Source: Ipomoea triloba (Eukaryota; Streptophyta; Magnoliopsida; Solanales; Convolvulaceae). From it: 64,000 bases of DNA. Positions 60,496 to 64,000 of this stretch are shown piece by piece; position 1 is the stretch's first letter, and every line of letters begins with the position of its first letter. The notes under the pieces were generated by a model that was not told the DNA's origin, did no database searches, and saw only the letters and a program-made list of their open reading frames with translations. Position numbers and translations under genes: made by a program. The DNA is taken from NCBI RefSeq assembly GCF_003576645.1, contig NC_044924.1:17747208-17811207 (forward strand), read 5' to 3'.

Positions 60496-60504
60496 NTCTG
60501 TAGT

Positions 60505-62888
60505 GATCGGATAGACGGATGGGATATCCGATCCGTCCGTATTCGACCGATGCACGACCCTAGTCCTCTACAACTGGTTACATTGGGCCTGACACTCTTC
60601 GGGTTGGCAATGGTACATGTTCGCCTATTTTTAGTATTGGTTCTACTTCGGTAGCTATTTCTGATAGGTATTTTAAGTTGTCTAATATTTTGCATGTTCC
60701 TGGTCTGTTTGTGTATATGCTATCTGTTCAAAGATTTGCGAAAGATAATGATGTCTTTTTTGGGTTTCACCCTAATTGTTTCTTTGTGGAGGATTTTTCC
60801 ACCAAGGTGATCATGTTTAGAGGTCATGCGACAGGCGGTTTATATTCATGACATGTGTCTTGTCAAAGTCGTGCTGCGATTGTTGCTACTCGTGCATCAC
60901 CATATGTTTGGCATAATAGGCTAGGGTCACCCTCATTTTTGTGTCTTACGTTAGATTCTAAATTCTTGCTCGGTTAGTTCTTTTAGTGCTAGTAATATTT
61001 TTTCTTTCGGTTCTGCTTGTTAGTTAGGCAAATCTTCGCGATTTCCTTTACCTCGTGTTAAGACCAATAGTTCACATGTTTTACAGTTAATATGTATAGA
61101 CATTTGGGGCCCTACTCCTTTTCTCTCTTTTAGTGGCAATAAATATTTTGTTTTGTTTGTCAACGATTATACTAGTTATGTTTGGTTCTTTCCTATGCGT
61201 GCTAAGACTGATTTATATGCAATATTTTATCACTTTCATTCTCTTGTTGAGCGTTTGTTTAATCGCAAAATTGTTTCAATTCAATCTAACTTAGGGGGAG
61301 AGTACAAAAAATTGCATCATACTTTCTCTTCTCTTCGGATTAGTAATAGGCAATCTTGTGCGTGTACCCATAAACAAAATGGGCGGGTCGAACATCGCCA
61401 TCATCATATTGTAGAAACGGGGCTAGCCTTAATAGCTCAAGCCTCAGTTCCTACTCGTTTCTAGGATTATGCATTCGAAACTGCGGTTTATTTGATTAGT
61501 AGGATGCCCACTCGTGTGTTAGATAACACTAGTCCAAATTATCGCGTTCATCATTCTCATCCGTCTTATTCTTTTCTTTTTTTTTTGCGAGTATTCAGTT
61601 GTCTTTGTTTTCCTTTGTTGTGTCCATATAATCGTCATAAATTACAGTTTCGTTCCTCTCCGTGTGTTTTTCTAGGCTACCCAAATTCATTTTGTGGCTA
61701 CCGCTGTATGGATCTTGCTACTAATAAGGTTTTCTTCTATTGTCATGTGTGGTTTGATGAAACCATTTATCCTATTACACTACCGGTCTCGGGTATGCAT
61801 GTTGTAGCCACGCTCTTTGCCTGGACTCCATCAGTAGTCGCGACAGTCTGGTCCATCTGACTCTCGCACGGACACTACCACAGCTCCCCTTACTGCTGCA
61901 GCGGTCACGACTCAGTAGCCTTTGCATACTGGTCGTGTTTGTGCTGGTCGGTCAGTTGTTCGGACTCATTCCAAGACTCTACGAAGTCAATCTCGTGATA
62001 GGGATCAACTGGCTACCATCGTTTCTCACGTTGGGGTTCTAGAACCCACATGCTACTCGTAGGTTGTGTTATCTCCTGAGTGGCGTGAGGCTATGGACCT
62101 CGAATTTAATGCCTTGCTATAGAATCACACTTGGAGATCGGTTCCCTATATATAGTCCTAGTATGAATGTTGTCGGGTGCAAATGGGTTTTTTGAATGAA
62201 GCGAAAGGCTGATGGTCCGATAGAGCGGTAAAAGACCCGTTTGGTTGCCACGCACTTCAATTCAGTGGCGCGTCTAGATTTTTTTGAGACGTCCAACCCG
62301 ATCTTTACGCCTACCACTATTCGATTGCTGCTCCCTTTGGCTATTTCGCGTGATTGGACTATCAGGCAGTTGGATGTCCACAACTGCCAGGCTATGTGGA
62401 CAAGACAATGTCAGATCATGTTTACTTGTTATAGCGGTCCTTGTGTGGTCGTAAATAGGCTCCCCGGGCTTGGTTCAATCATCTGCACTACTTCTTGGTA
62501 ATAGGTTGTTTCAATCCATCCAAAACTGACTTCTCTTTATTTATCTATTCTCATGGTTCTGTTTAGCTCGATTTACTTCTCCATGTTGATGATATTTTGG
62601 TGATAAGGTCTGACGCAGCTAGTGTGTCTGATCTTGTTGCCAATATGGCTTCTGAATTTAAGATTCGTGACATGGGTTCACCTTCTTTTTTTCTTGGTAT
62701 TGAGACTATTCAGGATCGAGGTGGTTTGCTTCTCTCTCAACAGCGGTATATGAACGATATTCTCAAGCGTGCGGGCGTGGTTGACTGTAAGCCTCTCACT
62801 ACACCAATCACTCTAACTCGTTCTGGTGATTGTCCTAAGGTTCCTAATGCTGATCTCATGCAATATCATAGTTTGGCTAGTGCTCTGT
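60505..62888 (+). pseudogene. Tandem unit 5: hAT tail plus dead copia integrase-RT
   Basis: Collinear with unit 2; integrase ORF 61153-61464 with QSNLGGEY; RT with YVDDIL near 62590. A deletion of about 45 bp lies near 62384. Unlike the others it does not end in a hAT tail but continues into normal copia sequence at GCTCTGTAGTATCTTACGG. Confidence 0.82.
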
Positions 62889-63171
62889 AGTATCTTACGG
62901 TAACACGGCCTGATTTGTCTTTTGCGGTGAATAAACTTTGTTAGTACATGCATGCTCATATTACTATGCATTGGGGTCTGTTGAAATGTGTGCTGCGTTA
63001 CGTTAAAAGTATGATTCATTTTGGCATACATATTAGTAAATCTTCTTTTGTTGATATACATGCCTTCTCAGATTCGGATTGGGCCGGTAATCCTGATGAT
63101 CGGAAGTCCACTAGCGGCTTTGCGGTCTTCTTGGGTAATAACTTGGTTTCTTGGACCTGTCGGAAGTAACG
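62889..63171 (+). pseudogene. Copia RNaseH N-terminal remnant
   Basis: The frame continues the last RT unit: YLTVTRPDLSFAVNKL, then after a stop YMHA, LRYVKSMIHFGIHI and the RNaseH start FSDSDWAGNPDDRKSTSGF with its first catalytic Asp. It is cut at 63171 by a TGTAACACCCC LTR end. It shows what one complete element looked like downstream of the array. Confidence 0.8.
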
Positions 63172-63475
63172 TGTAACACCCCAAAATCATTTTTCACAAA
63201 ACTCTTGTTTTATTAAACTTCTAATTTAATTCCTACAAGGATTTTTGTCAAACGAGAGTATAAATAAATATTTTAAACTCCCCATTTCAAATGATCTTAT
63301 TTGAAATGTTTATATATTTATCTAAGGTTTTAAAAGTCCTAATTAAGGGATAAAAAAATTATTTATCAAAATCTTGACCCAAAAGTCTATTTGAGACGAA
63401 CCTGTGAACCTGACAGCCAAACTTTGACCCCAAACTTAATTTCAAAATGAACCTATCTTATTTGCGTTGAAAAAG
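63172..63475 (+). mobile_element. Ty3-type LTR start fragment
   Basis: Begins TGTAACACCCCAAAATC inside the RNaseH of the copia element and is interrupted near 63475 by LINE sequence. The right end is not seen in the window, so no target duplication can be read. Confidence 0.55.
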
Positions 63476-63931
63476 GTCGAGCAGTTAACGAGGTAATGTT
63501 GAACTACTTCTCTGATCTTTTCACATCTACCACTATGGATCTTTATCCTGTCCTTAACTGTATAAGGCCTAAAATCCCTGGTTCTCACAATCAGCTTGTC
63601 TTGAGACCTACCAAGGTGAAGAGGTTAAACGTGCAGTCTTCTCTATGCGCCCCGAAAAATCACACAGCCAGAGCTTCTCTATGCAGTCTTCTCTATGCAC
63701 ACCAAGGGTTTTGGGATATCTTAGGGGATGATATAACTTATCTATGTAATGACTTCATTGCTACTGGAAAGCTACCTTAGGGCCTCAACAGTACCCACAT
63801 TGTTCTCATACCCAAAAAGAAATCCGGAGAACATGGATGACTTGTGCCCCATTACTCTATGCAATGTGGCATACAAGATTGTTGCAAAGGTTATGGCTAA
63901 CAGGTTGAAGGGGCTACTTGACAAAGTTATT
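63476..63931 (+). pseudogene. LINE (L1-type) reverse transcriptase fragment
   Basis: Two overlapping frames (63496-63780 and 63749-63946) together show the L1-type RT start: FWDILGDDITYLCNDFIATG, then after a stop and frameshift HIVLIPKK, the DLCPITLCNVAYKIVAKVMA block and NRLKGLL. Conserved RT motif 0-2 order is visible, but the catalytic part is beyond the break. Cut at 63932 by a Z-type LTR start. Confidence 0.8.
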
Positions 63932-64000
63932 TGTAACACCCCGTAAATTCGTTCAAGCCTTGAGACCGGTAATCGTTTCCGTCGGATGATTTATTTGATT
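63932..64000 (+). mobile_element. Family Z LTR start, runs off window
   Basis: TGTAACACCCCGTAAATTCG followed by a sequence matching 32672-32755 with few differences. Only the first 69 bp are present. Confidence 0.8.

Overview
This window is plant nuclear DNA, almost certainly from a flowering plant, and is built almost entirely of transposable elements. I found no intact host gene, rRNA or tRNA gene. The plant origin is inferred from Athila-type gag, protease and third-ORF proteins, primer-binding sites matching plant tRNA-Asp, Ty1/copia pol fragments, L1-type LINE fragments, a hAT dimerisation domain, a tRNA-derived SINE, and many LTRs with TGTAACACCCC / GGGGTGTTACA ends. I cannot name the species. 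Four single N bases (30091, 58017, 59043, 60496) mark unresolved assembly joins, and three of them are flanked by near-identical duplicated sequence.

Layout. (1) 1-12548: Athila-lineage element A on the minus strand: LTR, degenerate gag-protease, no RT/RNaseH/integrase, a third ORF, LTR. Its third ORF is split by a 2.78-kb solo LTR with a perfect CCGGC target duplication. Element A sits in a LINE whose remainder is at 12549-13035. (2) 13036-24907: a graveyard of LTR fragments, here called families X, Y, Z, A-prime and copia-like, partly arranged as an inverted pair. (3) 24908-45131: element B, a second Athila-related element on the plus strand. Its 5' LTR is split by a stack of nested insertions, each with a readable 5-bp target duplication: ATCCA, CTATT (with 2 extra bases), GTAAC and ATATG. 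B has no gag or pol that I recognise. It carries an unrecognised Tyr/Pro-rich ORF and a decayed third ORF. A second partial copy of its leader follows at 45132-45520. (4) 45521-49934: the only low-copy-looking stretch, with a SINE and several fold-back or MITE-like elements. (5) 49935-63171: a dead Ty1/copia element hit by a hAT fragment, followed by five tandem units of about 2.4 kb, each a hAT tail fused to copia integrase-RT. (6) 63172-64000: LTR and LINE pieces.

How parts work together. A and B both lack pol, so any movement would need enzymes supplied in trans. Both repeat one arrangement upstream of the third ORF: a GC-rich island of ACGCGTGT-type palindromes, a TATA-like TTTAAA(A)CCC box, a leader, and a homologous intron of about 0.6-0.7 kb ending just before the ATG. 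The same island-plus-TATA pair lies in their LTRs. I infer a second, internal promoter copied from or parallel to the LTR promoter. A conserved small stem-loop follows ORF ends in both elements. Separately, three LTRs of one Ty3-type family carry a small ORF with a conserved start (M-x-x-S-V-x-x-x-S-P-x-S-S-E) just after a splice-acceptor-like site.
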